From NCBI GenBank assembly GCA_004322015.1, contig SCQT01000142.1:1-47378 (forward strand): DNA of 47,378 nt, written 5' to 3'. Of this stretch, positions 7,857 to 16,971 are shown in pieces (within the stretch, counting starts at the first letter, position 1; every line of letters starts with the position of its first letter). Under the pieces are notes generated by a model, which did no database searches, was not told the origin of the DNA, and saw only the letters and a list, made by a program, of their open reading frames with translations. The stretch is from Chitinophagaceae bacterium (lineage in GTDB: Bacteria; Bacteroidota; Bacteroidia; Chitinophagales; Chitinophagaceae). The translations under genes were made by a program, and so were the position numbers.

Positions 7857-9104
7857 TCAGAATCTTCGCTGATAACCGATGCCGATATCAAACTGATTGC
7901 CTTTTGTGCCGACAGATAGATCCTCCTGGATATAAGTGCCCGATATGTACCATATATTCAGGTCATGAAAGGTACGCCTGTATTCGACTGAAACTTTTTT
8001 TGCCATCAGTTTCTTGTCAGAAAGCTGGATGCTGTTTGCCTTGTCATCAGGTGAAATACCTGTGCCTATGGCCCCGGCAATGTAGTCATCCGCACCGCCA
8101 AAATAATACCTGGTTGTGAGCGTATAGGAATTGGAAAGCCCCGAATTATCAGGGATCAGATATGTCCGCAGATTAAACCACCAGTTCTTATAATATTTTC
8201 CCACCGAAGCGGTATATATCCAGGTAGCGGTTGAAAAATACAAATAACGAAATCCTGCTTCCCCTTCGAAACTTCCCGGTAAATTGGCGTACAAGGAAAA
8301 GCCACCACGCCAGGTGGGGAAGACCGGCAGATTATTGGAATAACCGGCATCCAGATAGCAGTAGAATATTTTGGAAATATGTGGGTAAGCATTGATTTCC
8401 GCCTGTATGCCATTCATCTTAAAACGGTTAGCGTAATTGACCCAACCGATAATGGAGCCGGCTTTCGTGGACCGGCTGTAATCTATGCTTACCAGTTGCC
8501 AGGGCGTTGAACTCGGGTAATTTTTACTAAAATGGACATAATCATAGCTGACACCTAATTTATTAGGACTGCCATTATTTTTTATGCTTTCCGCCAGCGA
8601 TCCGGCTTCTGCATTTTTGGGATTTATTTTTAAAAGATCATTGGCTATCGTATATGCCTGATGATATTCTCTCATGTGATTGAGTATCCGCGCCTTTTTC
8701 AACAACAGCCCCTGCGAATGAGGATGATATTGCAAGCCCTGTTCGCAATACCGCAGTGCGGTTGTATCATGACCATTCCAATATTCAAGATCTGTAAGAG
8801 CACCGGCTGCATCTTCATTATCGGGATGGTGTAGTAAGACATCACTCAATTGCTCTCTTGCGCTGTCTGCGAAATGACTCCAGGTATAAAGCCTGCCAAG
8901 AAATATCCCGATATCAGGATAATCGGGGCTTTTCCGAAGGGCTTCCTTACTCAGCATAATGGCTTCAGGATAATTCTTTTTATCAAAAGCAGCTTTACGG
9001 GCCTGTTGGAAAAGTTCATCAGCACTTAACTGTTCCTGGGCCGTCACATGATAAGACACAAAAAAAGAAGATAACAGCGTTATGAGGAATAAACGTTTTT
9101 TCAT
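7857..9104 (-). CDS. TPR plus YaiO-family outer-membrane beta-barrel protein
   Basis: The ATG at 9104 starts a signal peptide (MKKRLFLITLLSSFFVSYHVTAQ), so the longer frame back to 9317 is rejected. The mature protein has TPR-like helices in residues about 25-190, with motifs such as NPKNAEAGSLAESI. Beyond these, from about residue 195, are alternating aromatic strands ending in GIGYQRRF, the terminal Phe expected of an outer-membrane barrel. This matches the YaiO family; E. coli YaiO is an outer-membrane protein encoded near a putative glycosyltransferase gene, yaiP. The TPR plus barrel plan recalls PgaA and AlgK/AlgE exporters. Likely role: periplasmic and outer-membrane exit of the polymer made by the GT2. 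Length is 415 residues, longer than YaiO alone because of the TPR part. Confidence 0.82.
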   Translation of the reverse strand: MKKRLFLITLLSSFFVSYHVTAQEQLSADELFQQARKAAFDKKNYPEAIMLSKEALRKSPDYPDIGIFLGRLYTWSHFADSAREQLSDVLLHHPDNEDAAGALTDLEYWNGHDTTALRYCEQGLQYHPHSQGLLLKKARILNHMREYHQAYTIANDLLKINPKNAEAGSLAESIKNNGSPNKLGVSYDYVHFSKNYPSSTPWQLVSIDYSRSTKAGSIIGWVNYANRFKMNGIQAEINAYPHISKIFYCYLDAGYSNNLPVFPTWRGGFSLYANLPGSFEGEAGFRYLYFSTATWIYTASVGKYYKNWWFNLRTYLIPDNSGLSNSYTLTTRYYFGGADDYIAGAIGTGISPDDKANSIQLSDKKLMAKKVSVEYRRTFHDLNIWYISGTYIQEDLSVGTKGNQFDIGIGYQRRF

Positions 9105-9183
9105 GGTTACCTGCGATATGGTTATAGAATGCAGATCATATCCGATATGATTATAAAAGTATTTGAAAAGGTTTGACCTCAGG

Positions 9184-12147
9184 TTATAACTTATTGCGTT
9201 CTTCTTCCAGCAATGGCTGAACCTTATCAAAAAGTATGAGTGCACGTTCCACAAGTCCCTGCATAGCATCCAGGTTTGTACCTGCTTTAGCGTTGCGCTC
9301 AATGGTTGTGATGGCATCCAACAAATCGTTTATTTGCAACATCCCGAGCGAACTTCTCATTTTATGAGCCTGGGTATTTACCTCAGCCCATTGCTGCAGC
9401 AGGGTATTTTCTTTGATTTCATGAAGAGCTTTCGGTATGTCGTTTAAAAACATAGTAAGGACTTCTTTAAGATAAAGCGGGTCATCCAACTCTTTGAGAT
9501 AACTGAGATCATATAATTTTCCGGCAGAGGGCTTATTGACCTCCGTTTCGTTCAGAGAACGAGTTCCTTTTTCATCCTTTACATAATAACTGATTTTTTC
9601 AATCAGTTCATCAATCGAAAAAGGCTTGGTTATATAATCATTCATTCCGGCTTCGAGGCACAGATTCTTTTCCTCTTTTAAAACAGTAGCTGTCATGGCT
9701 AATATGGGTATTCCTATTTTCAGCACATGACGAATATATTTTGCCGCTTCATATCCATCCATTTCAGGCATGTGAATGTCCGATAAAATAAGATCGTATT
9801 TTTTTCCTGATTGTAATAAGACGATCATTTCTTTCCCGTTTTCAACTATATCGGTACATACCCCTGCCCTTTTAAGAGTATATTGTATAACTTTCTGATT
9901 AACACGGTCGTCTTCAGCAACCAGTAAGCAGTAGTTACTTAAGTCTCTTGTGTCAATATGCCTGCCGGGATCTTCCGACTTTAGAAAATTGGGATCGTCA
10001 TCAGGGGGAATAAGATAAGGTATGGTAAACTGGAAACTGCTTCCTTTACCCAATCCGCTTTCCACGTGTATCTCCCCCCCTTGTAATGATACCAATTGCT
10101 TTACGATGGCTAATCCGAGGCCGGTCCCGCCGTATTTTCTTGATGTATCACTGTTACTTTGAGTAAAGTTTTCAAAGATCATACCCAGTTTATCCTTAGC
10201 GATCCCTATGCCGGTATCCTTTACTGAAAAACAGATCTGTACTTTATCCGCTTCTTTTTCTGCGATCCTCAATGACAGAATTACTCCCCCCTCATCTGTA
10301 AACTTGACAGAATTGCTAATTAAATTGATCAATATCTGGCTTAACCGGTGAGGATCACCCGTGAGTGTTATGGGTATATCCGGTTCAATGGAAATGATAA
10401 ACTGAAGGCCTTTTTCTTCAGCCTTTTGCTTCAGTGTACATACTGACCTTGTAATAAGTTCCCGGATGTCAAAAGGAATGCTTTCGATACCCAGCCTGCC
10501 GGCTTTAATTTTGGAAAGATCAAGAATGTCGTTTACCAATACCATTAAGGTATCTGATGATTGTTTGATGGCATCAATAAATTCCTTCTGTTCGCCGTTG
10601 AGATTTGTTCCCGATAGTAAATTTGTCATACCGACAATTCCATTCAACGGGGTACGGATGTCGTGGCTCATATTGGCAAGGAATTGTTCCTGAAACTTCT
10701 CCGCCTGTTCTGCAACTTTACGCGCTTCAATTAATTCCTGCTCATATTGAACCCTGGTGGTAATATCGGTGGCAATTCCACATACCCCTTCTACCACATG
10801 ATAAATATTATATAACGGGAACTTCACTATCACATAATGATGATCACCGTCCGGCTGTGAAATGACTTCCTGAGCCTCCTTGGGTTTTTTATTTTCAAGC
10901 ACCCATTTATCAGCCAACGTATATCGTTTTGCAGCTTCTTCAGGATGTAATTCAAAATCCGTTTTTCCCCTGAGCGTTACCAGGGTAACCTGGAATACCG
11001 ATTCAAATTTTTTGTTGACAAATAAATACCTTCCCTGCGTGTCTTTCATATAAATGAGAGAAGTGGAATTATCAAGAATGGATTGCAAACGTTGCTGGTA
11101 CTCCTTTCGTTCCACTTCAGATCTCTCCAGTTCCAATTGGATGCGTTTTTGATCCGTAATATCCTTTACGATAAACTGCATACCTGTTAATTTGCCAAAT
11201 TCATCATAACGGATGACGCCCATCTGTTCTACCCATTTTATGTCTCGCTCTTTAGTAAAAATGGGAAATTCAAGAGATGTTTCAGGTGTCCTCTGCTTCA
11301 TTTGCTCACTGTAGTGATCCCTGACCTTTTCTATCCAATCATCCTTCACCAGGATTTCAAAGGATTTGCCCAATAGTTCTTCCTTGGCATATCCCGTTAG
11401 TAATAGTACCCTGTCACTGATAAATGTAAAAAAACCATTGATATCTGAGGAAAACATGACCACATGCGCATCCTCTATCAGCCGTTTATATTTCTCCTCA
11501 TTAATCTTAGCTTCCGATTCTGCTTTTTTCCGTAAACGCATATCCTTATTCAAACGGAACAAAAGCACTACGAATAAGATAATGACACAAATTCGGCTAT
11601 AACCCCCGATAAGATAAGAATTCCGCTCTGATTTTTTATATGCTGCCACTCTCAATTTCAACAATACATCCTGTTCCTGCAACATCAGGCCAATCCTGCC
11701 TTGAATACTGTCCATCAGGCGAACTCCCGATCCGCCGAGTGAAAGGGAAATGACATCCTGAATTGAACTATCCCTTAAGTTCACCAACCTCTTCCCGAAA
11801 GATATTTTTTCCTGAATTAATCCCGAAAGCGTGTCTATATTTTTTTGTTGGATTATATCACCGGAGGTTAAATTCCTGAGTGTATCTAACTGCCCTATCA
11901 CCTGATCGGCTGTCAGCAAAAAGGATTTCTTAAAAGACGGAAACCCCGTTATAATGTATCCTCTGTATCCAGACTCCATTTGTAAAACAGAACCGGAGAC
12001 CTTTTCAATTTGCTGATTGACAAGCTGGTTGAAGTGATGATAATCCGTGCCACTTTCTACATCGGCCCTGTAAGAGAAGCCGGAAAATGCTGCTATAGCA
12101 ATGCTTACTGCCAGGAAGAAATATACGATCCGTGGATTAAATTTCAT
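9184..12147 (-). CDS. Hybrid sensor histidine kinase (CHASE3-PAS-PAS-HK-REC-Hpt)
   Basis: This 987-residue kinase has, in order: TM1 (about 8-26), a periplasmic CHASE3-like sensor (about 30-175, with QMESGYRGYIITG), TM2 (about 178-200), two PAS domains (about 215-335 and 345-470), HisKA with NMSHDIRTPLNG (His near 495), HATPase_c with NLISNSVKFTD and DTGIGIAKDK and GGTGLGLAIV, a REC domain (about 740-865, acceptor Asp in LILSDIHMPEMDG, Lys in DYITKPF), and a C-terminal Hpt domain with AHKMRSSLGML. All phosphotransfer residues are intact. The order His-Asp-His implies transfer to a second Asp, and the stand-alone receiver two genes downstream is the obvious target. The sensed signal is unknown; CHASE3 is an extracytoplasmic input. 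Confidence 0.93.
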   Translation of the reverse strand: MKFNPRIVYFFLAVSIAIAAFSGFSYRADVESGTDYHHFNQLVNQQIEKVSGSVLQMESGYRGYIITGFPSFKKSFLLTADQVIGQLDTLRNLTSGDIIQQKNIDTLSGLIQEKISFGKRLVNLRDSSIQDVISLSLGGSGVRLMDSIQGRIGLMLQEQDVLLKLRVAAYKKSERNSYLIGGYSRICVIILFVVLLFRLNKDMRLRKKAESEAKINEEKYKRLIEDAHVVMFSSDINGFFTFISDRVLLLTGYAKEELLGKSFEILVKDDWIEKVRDHYSEQMKQRTPETSLEFPIFTKERDIKWVEQMGVIRYDEFGKLTGMQFIVKDITDQKRIQLELERSEVERKEYQQRLQSILDNSTSLIYMKDTQGRYLFVNKKFESVFQVTLVTLRGKTDFELHPEEAAKRYTLADKWVLENKKPKEAQEVISQPDGDHHYVIVKFPLYNIYHVVEGVCGIATDITTRVQYEQELIEARKVAEQAEKFQEQFLANMSHDIRTPLNGIVGMTNLLSGTNLNGEQKEFIDAIKQSSDTLMVLVNDILDLSKIKAGRLGIESIPFDIRELITRSVCTLKQKAEEKGLQFIISIEPDIPITLTGDPHRLSQILINLISNSVKFTDEGGVILSLRIAEKEADKVQICFSVKDTGIGIAKDKLGMIFENFTQSNSDTSRKYGGTGLGLAIVKQLVSLQGGEIHVESGLGKGSSFQFTIPYLIPPDDDPNFLKSEDPGRHIDTRDLSNYCLLVAEDDRVNQKVIQYTLKRAGVCTDIVENGKEMIVLLQSGKKYDLILSDIHMPEMDGYEAAKYIRHVLKIGIPILAMTATVLKEEKNLCLEAGMNDYITKPFSIDELIEKISYYVKDEKGTRSLNETEVNKPSAGKLYDLSYLKELDDPLYLKEVLTMFLNDIPKALHEIKENTLLQQWAEVNTQAHKMRSSLGMLQINDLLDAITTIERNAKAGTNLDAMQGLVERALILFDKVQPLLEEERNKL

Positions 12148-12272
12148 GAGATATGGATATAATGTGCATCCTCTTCAACCTTTCTTTATCTGCTTCCCAA
12201 AAAATATCATTTTCACCGGGTAAATGTACTGAAAAGATCAAATTATCTGTATCCCTTAAAGGAGATATAAGG

Positions 12273-13880
12273 TCATTCTCCCATTTCCTGCAAGGCCTTT
12301 TCAACTACGTTGTCGTTCCTGTTCATGACCATATAATAACCTTTTAATTGCCATATCTCCCTGGCCAAATAAGCTTTCATCCTGAGGATTATTTCCCGCT
12401 CATCAGCCGCATTCAGATGTTTTATGTTACTTATCCCCCTGCCGGCAGCATATAGTTGAAATGAATGTAAAAGCTCCGGAGTAACTTTATAATTTTTTGC
12501 AAAGTCCTCTGCTGTATTATACACTTTGAAATCGTCCTTGTGTTGATTATAATATTGAAATGCAAAATCAAAAATAGTGCTCCCGGAATACAACAGGAGC
12601 ATGACCGTATCCAACCGGGTGGTATCAATGGGAACAAAAATATCAGGCATAATCCCCCCCCCTCCGTAAACCCGGCGATGCTTTATTTTGGTATAATAAT
12701 GGACAGTATCCTCGAAATGAATGCTGTCTGCGTGGGTTAATTCCCCATGTACATAACGTTCAATAATGTCGTCAAAATAAGCAGACCGGTTGCCGGTATA
12801 AGGACGCTGAATGCTTCTTCCGGACGGAATATAATACCGTGCTACCGTCAACCTCAATGCACCCCCATCGTCAAGATTATATTGTTCCTGCACTAATCCC
12901 TTACCGAAAGTACGGCGTCCGATAATGGTGCCTCTGTCCCAATCCTGGACAGCTCCCGCGAGGATCTCGCTGGCAGATGCGGTGCCTCCGTCCACCAGGA
13001 TTGCCAACGGACCTTTTTCAAAAACACCCGGTTTGCTGCAGGTATAATCCGTTCGCGGATAATGTTTGCCTTGCGTATAAACGATCAGCTTATTATCACT
13101 GAGGAATTCATCGGCCACATTGACTGCAGCATCCAAATAGCCGCCGGAGTTCTGACGAAGATCCACAATCAGCTTTTTAAGCCCATCCTTTTGCAGCTTA
13201 AGCATGGCTTCCATAAACTCCGGGTAGGTATTGGCTGCAAACCTGTTTATCCGGATATAACCTATATCAGGAGTGATCATGTAAGCCGCATCTATGCTGG
13301 GTAAAGGAATAAGCGCCCTCGTAATGGAAAAAGGCAATATTTTATCTCCCCTCAAAACTGAAATATTTACCTTGCTTCCTTTCGGACCTCGCAGTAAATC
13401 TTTAATACGGCCAGTAGTAATATGTACTCCTGCCACCAGCGAATCATTCACTTTTAAAAATTTATCCCCAATCTCCAGTCCTGCCAATGCGGAAGGGCCG
13501 CCGGGAATAACATCGGTAATATTGATCGTATCTTTCAGCATAATATATTCCACACCGATCCCCTGAAAGCTGCCTCCCAGGCTCTCATTTACCTGGGCCA
13601 GATCAGCAGGGGGAATGTATGTGGAGTGAGGATCCAGATGGGCGAGAATAGCCTGAACGGCGTCATTTTTTAATGCTCGTTCATTCACACTGTCCACATA
13701 TTTCATCCTTGTCAAATTAAGGATTTCCTGGATAGTGCTCTCGCGTCCCGGACTCAAAATAAACGCATGCTTATAGCCCTGAAGATCACGCAACCTAAAC
13801 CCCAGGAATACACCAATGGCGAGGAACATGGAAAATAATAAGGGATAAAAAACTTTTATCTTTTTCTTCGGCTCACTCAT
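12273..13880 (-). CDS. C-terminal processing peptidase, S41 family
   Basis: The start was set at the ATG at 13880 (MSEPKKKIK), not the upstream TTG, because a probable -7 promoter element covers that TTG. The 535-residue protein has a signal anchor (about residues 10-30), a PDZ domain with VIPGGPSALAGLEIGDKFLKV, and the S41 protease domain with the catalytic Ser in DGGTASASEILAGAVQDWDRG and the Lys in GRRTFGKGLVQ. C-terminal processing proteases cleave periplasmic proteins at their C-terminal tails. Members of this size with a long C-terminal extension are common in Bacteroidota. It lies upstream of the sensor kinase on the same strand with a gap of 125 bases, so co-transcription is possible but not shown. 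Confidence 0.92.
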   Translation of the reverse strand: MSEPKKKIKVFYPLLFSMFLAIGVFLGFRLRDLQGYKHAFILSPGRESTIQEILNLTRMKYVDSVNERALKNDAVQAILAHLDPHSTYIPPADLAQVNESLGGSFQGIGVEYIMLKDTINITDVIPGGPSALAGLEIGDKFLKVNDSLVAGVHITTGRIKDLLRGPKGSKVNISVLRGDKILPFSITRALIPLPSIDAAYMITPDIGYIRINRFAANTYPEFMEAMLKLQKDGLKKLIVDLRQNSGGYLDAAVNVADEFLSDNKLIVYTQGKHYPRTDYTCSKPGVFEKGPLAILVDGGTASASEILAGAVQDWDRGTIIGRRTFGKGLVQEQYNLDDGGALRLTVARYYIPSGRSIQRPYTGNRSAYFDDIIERYVHGELTHADSIHFEDTVHYYTKIKHRRVYGGGGIMPDIFVPIDTTRLDTVMLLLYSGSTIFDFAFQYYNQHKDDFKVYNTAEDFAKNYKVTPELLHSFQLYAAGRGISNIKHLNAADEREIILRMKAYLAREIWQLKGYYMVMNRNDNVVEKALQEMGE

Positions 13881-13922
13881 GGAACTATCGTTATTTGCAT
13901 ATATCTTTACTTTGAGAATGCG

Positions 13923-13930
13923 CAAAAGTA
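13923..13930 (-). promoter_or_regulatory. Probable -7 element of the S41 peptidase gene
   Basis: Read on the minus strand this is TACTTTTG, a match to TAnnTTTG, about 43 bases before the ATG at 13880. A good -33 TTTG is not visible at 19-20 bases upstream, so the call is moderate. Confidence 0.45.
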
Positions 13931-14011
13931 ATATAAATCATCTGCTTCTGACTAAAAGGTTATGATACCTGCTAAATCATATTTTAAAGCATTAAAATTT
14001 TGAGATAAATG

Positions 14012-14087
14012 TAATAAAGGAATAATCTGGAAATTTTCAATAACCCATGTTCAACGTACAATACTCGACTGGTTTGTTCCTTTATTA
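14012..14087. repeat. Perfect 11-base inverted repeat flanking 54 bases
   Basis: TAATAAAGGAA at 14012-14022 is matched by its exact reverse complement at 14077-14087. The arms enclose 54 bases with no open reading frame. The element lies in the divergent promoter region, 38 bases before the BadF-type kinase gene. It could be a regulatory site, a structured leader or a small mobile-element scar; the sequence does not decide. Confidence 0.55.
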
Positions 14088-14125
14088 GGCTCCTCAAAAT
14101 ATCATGCCGAAATGAATTTCATTTT

Positions 14126-14995
14126 ATGAAAAATAGATATATCCTTATCGCGGACAGCGGCTCTTCCAAGACGTCGTGGTGTCTGTTATCTTCCCACAAT
14201 AAACAGATGACGGAGACCCAGGGTATCAGCCCCTACTTCATGACAAAAGACCAGATAAAAGTAGCTCTTGAAAAAGAGTTACTGCCTGTTTTGACAGTGA
14301 AAGCTACGGATATATCCGAAGTATATTTTTACGGTACCGGATTGGCAGACCCCAAAAATGCCCGGCTATTTAAGAGCATACTGGAAAATACCTTTGGCAA
14401 CAGCGAGGCTTATGTCACTCACGATCTGATGGGGGCAGCCCGGGCGCTATGCGGACATGAGCAGGGGATTGCCTGTATTCTGGGCACAGGCTCTAATTCC
14501 TGCTATTATAATGGAAGCAAAATTGTCAGAAACAATCCCGGACTTGGGTTTATCTTAGGGGATGAAGGAAGCGGGGCTGTCCTGGGGAAAAAAGTTATAC
14601 AATATTATTTATACCAGACTTTTGATGAAGAACTGAAATCACTGTTTGAAAAAAAATTCAATACCACAAAGGAGGAAATATTGCTGAACGTATATAAAAA
14701 ACCCTATCCTAACCGCTACCTGGCTTCATTTTCCTATTTTCTCTATGAAAACAGGGGACATTATATGATTGAAAATATCTTGGAAGACGGGTTGAATGAT
14801 TTCTTTTTTTATCATATTTGCAAATACGCAGGCAGTTGGGAATATCCCGTACATTTTACAGGAGGAGTGGCATGGGCATATAAGGACGTGATCCTGGAAT
14901 TGTGTGATACTTACGGAATGACTCCGGGAAATATTCTGAAAGCGCCTATTAAAGGACTTATCTGCTATCATGAAGCAGAAATGAACATTCATTAA
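14126..14995 (+). CDS. BadF/BadG-family amino-sugar kinase (MurK/NagK-like)
   Basis: This 289-residue protein belongs to the actin-fold BadF/BadG/BcrA/BcrD ATPase family. It shows the phosphate-1 motif DSGSSKTSW near residue 10, the phosphate-2 motif LGTGSNSCYYNG near 118, GDEGSGAVLGK near 146 and FTGGVAW near 250. Members in Bacteroidota phosphorylate N-acetylglucosamine or N-acetylmuramic acid; in Tannerella forsythia MurK lies in an operon with MurQ. Here murQ follows 82 bases downstream on the same strand, so this gene probably supplies MurNAc-6-phosphate for MurQ. Whether it prefers GlcNAc or MurNAc cannot be read by eye. A GAAAT-GA-ATTTC palindrome lies just before the ATG. Confidence 0.85.
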   Translation: MKNRYILIADSGSSKTSWCLLSSHNKQMTETQGISPYFMTKDQIKVALEKELLPVLTVKATDISEVYFYGTGLADPKNARLFKSILENTFGNSEAYVTHDLMGAARALCGHEQGIACILGTGSNSCYYNGSKIVRNNPGLGFILGDEGSGAVLGKKVIQYYLYQTFDEELKSLFEKKFNTTKEEILLNVYKKPYPNRYLASFSYFLYENRGHYMIENILEDGLNDFFFYHICKYAGSWEYPVHFTGGVAWAYKDVILELCDTYGMTPGNILKAPIKGLICYHEAEMNIH

Positions 14996-15032
14996 ACACA
15001 AAGATTTCCCTGTAAGGCTCAGAAACGTTTTT

Positions 15033-15040
15033 TACCTTTG
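15033..15040 (+). promoter_or_regulatory. Probable -7 promoter element of murQ
   Basis: TACCTTTG matches the Bacteroidota -7 consensus TAnnTTTG and lies 37 bases before the murQ ATG. No clear -33 TTTG is visible. It suggests murQ can be transcribed apart from the kinase gene before it. Confidence 0.45.
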
Positions 15041-15077
15041 CCTCCAAAACCATAATTCATTCTTTTCGCCTGAGAAT

Positions 15078-15917
15078 ATGTTTGAGAAGATCACTGAACT
15101 ACCATCGCCATATCGTCATCTGGAAAAGATGAGCACTATCGAAATACTGACTCATATCAACGATGAGGATAAAACAGTTGCGGAAGCAGTAGAGAAGGCG
15201 ATTCCTCAGATTGAAAAACTAGTAAGCGCTATAGTGGATAAAATGCTTGCCGGCGGAAGGCTTTTTTATATCGGCGCCGGCACCAGCGGCAGGCTGGGTA
15301 TCGTGGACGCTTCCGAATGTCCGCCCACTTTCGGTGTCCCTTTCGATTTGGTGATCGGCATTATTTCAGGAGGCGACTCGGCCATCCGCAAAGCAGTAGA
15401 ATTCGCGGAAGACAGTACCGAACAGGGCTGGAAAGATCTCCAAAAGCATCATGTAAGTAATAAGGATGTAGTAATAGGCATTGCCGCAAGCGGTACCACT
15501 CCCTACGTGATAGGCGCGCTGAAACAATGCAGAAAACATGGTATCCAGACAGGCAGCATCACTTGTAATCCGGGCGCTCCCATCTCAGCACGTGCCGATT
15601 TCCCGATTGTGGTAACGGTCGGTCCCGAATTCATTACCGGGAGCACGCGTATGAAAAGCGGGACAGCCCAGAAGCTGGTACTGAACATGATCTCTACCAC
15701 CGTGATGATCCAGTTGGGACGCGTGGAAGATAACAAAATGGTGAACATGCAACTGAGCAATGAAAAATTAGTGGACAGAGGCGTTCGTATGGTAATGGAA
15801 AAAACAGGCCTGAAAAATTATGAAGAAGCTAAAAAGCTCTTACTAAAAAAAGGAAGTGTTAAAAAAGTGATTGATAGTTTTACGGAAGGACTAAAAGAAG
15901 ATAAAGTGACCGGATGA
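15078..15917 (+). CDS. murQ: N-acetylmuramic acid 6-phosphate etherase
   Basis: The 279-residue protein is a SIS-domain etherase. The diagnostic stretch is YIGAGTSGRLGIVDASECPP near residues 67-86, followed by GGDSAIRKAVEFAED and VIGIAASGTTPYV. The signature near residues 185-200, with GPEFITGSTRMKSGTA, is also intact. MurQ cleaves the D-lactyl ether of MurNAc-6-phosphate to give GlcNAc-6-phosphate and D-lactate, the step that returns cell-wall muramic acid to central metabolism. Length is slightly under the usual 300. With the kinase before it, it forms a two-gene peptidoglycan recycling unit. The D-lactate released could feed the GlcD-type oxidase at 924, though that link is only metabolic. 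Confidence 0.96.
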   Translation: MFEKITELPSPYRHLEKMSTIEILTHINDEDKTVAEAVEKAIPQIEKLVSAIVDKMLAGGRLFYIGAGTSGRLGIVDASECPPTFGVPFDLVIGIISGGDSAIRKAVEFAEDSTEQGWKDLQKHHVSNKDVVIGIAASGTTPYVIGALKQCRKHGIQTGSITCNPGAPISARADFPIVVTVGPEFITGSTRMKSGTAQKLVLNMISTTVMIQLGRVEDNKMVNMQLSNEKLVDRGVRMVMEKTGLKNYEEAKKLLLKKGSVKKVIDSFTEGLKEDKVTG

Positions 15918-15975
15918 TTGCATTTTCTCAAAAAAACTTTTTACCTTGCCGGTATATGAAGAGAGGAGGCTGGTC

Positions 15976-16542
15976 ATGCAAGACATTGAACCTTTTTATA
16001 ACTGGAGACACCTGTATATTTCAGAGGAAGATGAACACTCGCCTTTTTATGGCAGAGAATATAACGAGTTTGCTTATACGCACACCATATACAACTATTT
16101 CATCCACCCGCAATGGGATGATTTTGGCTCCGAAAATTTGTATTTAAAAATCCTTTATTCCGACTACCACTATTCATTTGCCATTATTGAAATGATCGGT
16201 GAATGGAACGATTGTATCGAAAATGATATCATGACATTAAAGAGGGAAGTCATAGATTTCCTCATAGCCAGAGAGATCAATAAATTCATACTTATCGCTG
16301 AGAACGTCCTCAATTTTCACAGTTCGGATGATTGTTATTACGAAGAATGGCGGGATGATATTCTGGAAAACGGCGGTTGGATTGTAGCGTTGAATATGCC
16401 GGACCAAACGGCATTGGAATTTAAAAACGCCCATTTGGACAATTATGTTCATCTCATTGAAAATGAGGGATGGCGTACATTTCAGCCGACACACCTGTTC
16501 AACCATATTGATAATATGATTTTGAAAGCGATTGATGGGTGA
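15976..16542 (+). CDS. Uncharacterised cytoplasmic protein
   Basis: The ATG at 15976 was chosen because GAGAGGAGGC sits just before it; a longer frame from a TTG at 15946 lacks a comparable site. The 188-residue protein is acidic and rich in aromatic residues (for example FYNWRHLYI and YEEWRDDI). It has no signal peptide or membrane helix. I do not recognise the family. It follows murQ by 58 bases on the same strand. Its stop codon TGA directly abuts the complementary stop of yraN (TGATCA), so the two genes converge with no spacer and no terminator. Confidence 0.75.
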   Translation: MQDIEPFYNWRHLYISEEDEHSPFYGREYNEFAYTHTIYNYFIHPQWDDFGSENLYLKILYSDYHYSFAIIEMIGEWNDCIENDIMTLKREVIDFLIAREINKFILIAENVLNFHSSDDCYYEEWRDDILENGGWIVALNMPDQTALEFKNAHLDNYVHLIENEGWRTFQPTHLFNHIDNMILKAIDG

Positions 16543-16899
16543 TCAATAAAACGCCTCCTCAATATGTTCTACAATGGCTTTCTTTCCTTTCTCCAAATAA
16601 ACGCAAACCACGTCAAAACGCATTTTACCTTCGTAATTGTTTTGGTTTGCATATAAATTCGCCGCGCTGATCAGGTATCGTTGTTTCTTTTTAGTAACCG
16701 CATCGGCGGGATTCCCGTAATCTTCTGAAAAGCGGGTTTTTACTTCCACAAAAATACGCTCTTCATTATCTTCTGCAATGATATCTACTTCCCATTTTTC
16801 TATCCGCCAATTACGTGATAAAATCTTAAAACCTTTATCCTGCAAGTGCTTTGCTGCTATTTCTTCCCCTACCTTTCCTATATCGTTGTGACGAGCCAT
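16543..16899 (-). CDS. yraN: YraN family (UPF0102) endonuclease-like protein
   Basis: The ATG at 16899 (MARHNDIGKVGEE) has AAAGGAA upstream and gives 118 residues, the normal length; the frame back to 16926 is not needed. The core reads GEEIAAKHL, then EVDIIAEDNEERIFVEVKTR, the PD-(D/E)xK nuclease motif with Asp, Glu and Lys in place, then NPADAVTKKKQR. The family is widespread and its cellular role is not settled, though the fold is that of Holliday-junction-resolvase-like nucleases. It lies 72 bases after smc on the same strand and may be co-transcribed with it. Confidence 0.92.
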   Translation of the reverse strand: MARHNDIGKVGEEIAAKHLQDKGFKILSRNWRIEKWEVDIIAEDNEERIFVEVKTRFSEDYGNPADAVTKKKQRYLISAANLYANQNNYEGKMRFDVVCVYLEKGKKAIVEHIEEAFY

Positions 16900-16971
16900 G
16901 AGAATTCCTTTCAAACAATCAAGCAATAAAACAATAAACCCAAAACAATGAACTCCAAACCCGAAACAGAA

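Noticed and set aside
7682-7891. 69-residue minus-strand frame after the YaiO-like gene, ending in alternating KFYLYF residues that look barrel-like
   Set aside because: It lies in a different frame overlapping the true C-terminus of the barrel gene, which already ends in a normal terminal Phe. No ribosome site and no family resemblance.
9105-9317. Upstream extension of the YaiO-like frame by 71 residues
   Set aside because: It overlaps the end of the sensor kinase and lacks coding character; the internal ATG at 9104 starts a proper signal peptide.
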